Below are positions 16,713 through 18,082 of a stretch of 18,082 nt of DNA, one piece after another. How positions within the stretch are numbered: the stretch's first letter is position 1; each line of letters starts with the position of its first letter. Below the pieces are notes generated by a model. That model saw nothing but the letters and a program-made list of their open reading frames with translations, was not told the DNA's origin and searched no databases. The stretch is from an uncultured Propionibacteriaceae bacterium (GTDB lineage Bacteria > Actinomycetota > Actinomycetes > Propionibacteriales > Propionibacteriaceae): the NCBI GenBank assembly GCA_936941515.1, contig CAKZJI010000088.1:1-18082 (forward strand), given 5' to 3'. The translations under genes were made by a program, and so were the position numbers.

Positions 16713-18082
16713 GTGGCTGACGAGACCACAGAGCGCCCTGAGGGTGTCGACGAACAACTGGAGGCCGAGGCGCAGGGTCTGGAGAAGATGGCGGGGCACA
16801 CCACCCCGGTCGATCTGCAGGTGGAGATCCAGAAGTCCTACCTCGACTACGCCATGTCCGTCATCGTCGGACGGGCCCTGCCGGATGTTCGGGACGGCCT
16901 GAAACCCGTGCACCGTCGTGTTTTGTACGCCATGTGGGATGGTGGATACCGGCCCGACCGGGGCTGGAACAAGTGTTCCCGCGTGGTTGGTGAGGTGATG
17001 GGCCTCTACCACCCCCACGGCGACAGCGCCATCTACGACGCCCTGGCCCGCCTGGTCCAGTGGTGGTCGCTGCGCTACCCGCTGGTGGCCGGCCAGGGGA
17101 ACTTCGGCACGCCCGGCAACCTGGGGCCCGCCGCCCCCCGGTACACCGAGTGCAAGATGGCGCCCCTGGCCATGGAGATGCTCCGGGACATCGACGAGGA
17201 CAGCGTCGACTTCCAGGACAACTACGACGGCAAGAACCAGGAGCCGGTCATCCTGCCGGCCCGGTTCCCCAACCTCCTGGTCAACGGCTCCGAGGGCATC
17301 GCCGTCGGCATGGCCACCCGCATCCCGCCGCACAACCTGCGCGAGGTCGCCCGTGGAGCCCAGTGGTACCTCGAGCACCCCGACGCCTCGCGCGAGGAGC
17401 TGCTCGACGCCCTCATCGAGCGGATCCCCGGACCCGATTTCCCCACCGGCGCCACCATCCTGGGCCGCCGGGGCATCGAGGACGCCTACCGCACCGGGCG
17501 CGGCTCGATCACGATGCGCGCGGTGGTCGAGGTCGAGGAGATCCAGGGGCGCACCTGCCTCGTGGTGTCCGAGCTGCCGTACCAGGTCAACCCCGACAGC
17601 CTCGCCGAGAAGATCGCGATGCTGGTCAAGGAGGGCAAGATCGGCGGCATCGCCGACCTGCCGGGCGTCCCGGTCTGGTTCAACGAGGCGGAGGAGCATT
17701 TCATCGCCCACGGCGGCTTCCCCACCGAGCTGGCGCGGCGCGTGCCCGCCACGGTCGAGGCCGCGAGCACCGTCTACGCCGGCACGATCAACGGCCCCGG
17801 CGCGATCGAGGTCGTCGTCACCCGCCGCGCCGAGGACTCCACCCTGGCCCGGCTGGTCCAGCTCGTCCGCGAGGCCGAATCCTCGAAATCGCCCACCCAG
17901 CGACGGATCAGACCGCGCGCCATGGCGGGCTGGGTGTCGAGCAGCCTGTCGGCCAGCGTCTGCAGCGGCGGGATGCGCGCGGCGTCACGCACCGGATCGG
18001 CAATCTTCATGCCCACCACGCCGGTCTGGCGGCGCCCCAGCAGCTCGCGGATGGACTCGTACTCGTCGGCCTTGAGGCCCAG
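16713..18082 (+). CDS. gyrA: DNA gyrase subunit A, partial; authentic only to about 17660
   Basis: GyrA cuts and rejoins DNA in the gyrase complex. The GTG start follows gagaaggagc and lies 30 bp after gyrB. Gyrase sequence is clear through [20 protein letters not shown], the quinolone-determining segment [10 protein letters not shown] (100-109, with Ser105 and Asp109 in the wild-type, sensitive state), the catalytic Tyr144 in APRYTEC, and on to [19 protein letters not shown] and EGKIGGIAD (about residue 315). After that the frame stays open to the window end, but the translation is no longer gyrase: the expected IADIRDE continuation is replaced by unrelated pieces. From codon 94 (16992) on, third positions become almost only G or C, unlike the first 93 codons. 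The gene is therefore incomplete, and its 3' part is probably a mis-join. Confidence 0.85.
   Translation, partial: MADETTERPEGVDEQLEAEAQGLEKMAGHTTPVDLQVEIQKSYLDYAMSVIVGRALPDVRDGLKPVHRRVLYAMWDGGYRPDRGWNKCSRVVGEVMGLYHPHGDSAIYDALARLVQWWSLRYPLVAGQGNFGTPGNLGPAAPRYTECKMAPLAMEMLRDIDEDSVDFQDNYDGKNQEPVILPARFPNLLVNGSEGIAVGMATRIPPHNLREVARGAQWYLEHPDASREELLDALIERIPGPDFPTGATILGRRGIEDAYRTGRGSITMRAVVEVEEIQGRTCLVVSELPYQVNPDSLAEKIAMLVKEGKIGGIADLPGVPVWFNEAEEHFIAHGGFPTELARRVPATVEAASTVYAGTINGPGAIEVVVTRRAEDSTLARLVQLVREAESSKSPTQRRIRPRAMAGWVSSSLSASVCSGGMRAASRTGSAIFMPTTPVWRRPSSSRMDSYSSALRP
17658..17768 (+). other. Non-gyrase fragment, possibly metallo-beta-lactamase-fold
   Basis: The frame of gyrA continues as [20 protein letters not shown] and then [17 protein letters not shown]. 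This does not match GyrA. A phrase like [12 protein letters not shown] occurs after the H-x-H-x-DH motif in metallo-beta-lactamase-fold hydrolases, and GyrA GGIAD would give a natural short-homology joint. The identification is tentative because no metal-binding motif is present. Confidence 0.35.
17769..17903 (+). other. P-type ATPase fragment joined in frame
   Basis: The residues [20 protein letters not shown] and [20 protein letters not shown] followed by SPTQR match the conserved stretch of heavy-metal P-type ATPases just after the TGES actuator loop (VxAGTxNxxGxLEV, then EDTTLARIIxLVEEAQxSKAPxQ). About 45 residues are present; neither TGES before it nor the following helix and DKTGT site are there. 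It is a detached piece, not a gene. Confidence 0.7.
17893..18028 (-). other. Unidentified reverse-strand coding-like fragment
   Basis: Read on the minus strand, this gives [20 protein letters not shown], then [20 protein letters not shown] and RRWVG, a plausible protein sequence that I cannot assign. It joins the P-type ATPase piece across a short shared stretch around cgcccacccagcg. Its strand is opposite to the other fragments. Confidence 0.35.
18029..18082 (-). other. PurL N-terminal fragment at the window edge
   Basis: The minus strand from the window end reads [18 protein letters not shown], which matches the N-terminal segment of phosphoribosylformylglycinamidine synthase subunit PurL (usually LGLxxDEYxxIxxxLGRRPT, then ELAMYS). 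After LGRR the expected PT continuation is absent and the sequence changes to the unidentified fragment. Only 18 residues are visible. Confidence 0.6.

Noticed and set aside
16050..17711. 553-codon minus-strand open frame opposite gyrB and gyrA
   Set aside because: Antisense shadow produced by high GC at third positions of gyrase codons; the Asp/Gly/His/Val-rich translation resembles no protein family.
1..18082. CRISPR array, transposase, integrase or defence system
   Set aside because: I looked for regularly spaced repeats and for the matching protein motifs and found none; the plus- and minus-strand genes are core replication and housekeeping genes plus one ABC exporter.

Overview
The window is the replication-origin neighbourhood of a high-GC actinobacterium. 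The gene order rsmG-jag-yidC-yidD-rnpA-rpmH (minus strand), then dnaA, dnaN, recF, dciA, gyrB, gyrA (plus strand) is the classical actinobacterial oriC cluster. Supporting points are the [13 protein letters not shown]34 protein, the short Jag protein without a Jag_N domain, the DUF721/DciA gene after recF, and frequent GTG starts. No gnd gene lies between dnaN and recF. I lean towards Propionibacteriales, but this is a weak inference.

Left part (1-2366): about 2.3 kb without a believable gene. It carries two perfect 14-bp parS cores (131-144 and 2047-2060), a very AT-rich patch next to the first, and two copies of a DnaA-box module (1972-1993 and 2264-2285) near rsmG. ParA/ParB genes often follow rsmG in this cluster but are not seen here. 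Left-centre (2367-5463): a tight minus-strand set rpmH-rnpA-yidD-yidC-jag-rsmG for ribosome, RNase P, membrane insertion and RNA-binding functions.

Centre (5464-7560): divergent rpmH/dnaA spacer with two DnaA boxes, dnaA, a perfect 19-bp-stem hairpin, and a roughly 320-bp spacer with several DnaA boxes that is the best oriC candidate. Unusually, a two-gene ABC exporter (ATPase with a Pro/Ser/Gln repeat tail, and a MacB/FtsX-type permease) sits between oriC and dnaN (7561-11198).

Right part (11305-18082): dnaN, recF, dciA, a 353-bp spacer, gyrB and the start of gyrA. From about 16992 the third-codon-position composition of gyrA jumps abruptly. From about 17660 the sequence stops resembling gyrase and becomes a mosaic of short unrelated fragments (a possible metallo-beta-lactamase-fold piece, a P-type ATPase piece, an unidentified reverse-strand piece and a PurL N-terminal piece). 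I read the right end as a probable assembly chimera, not a biological system.

Together the genes cover initiation (DnaA), clamp loading target (DnaN), gap repair (RecF), helicase loading (DciA), supercoiling (GyrB/GyrA) and chromosome segregation sites (parS).
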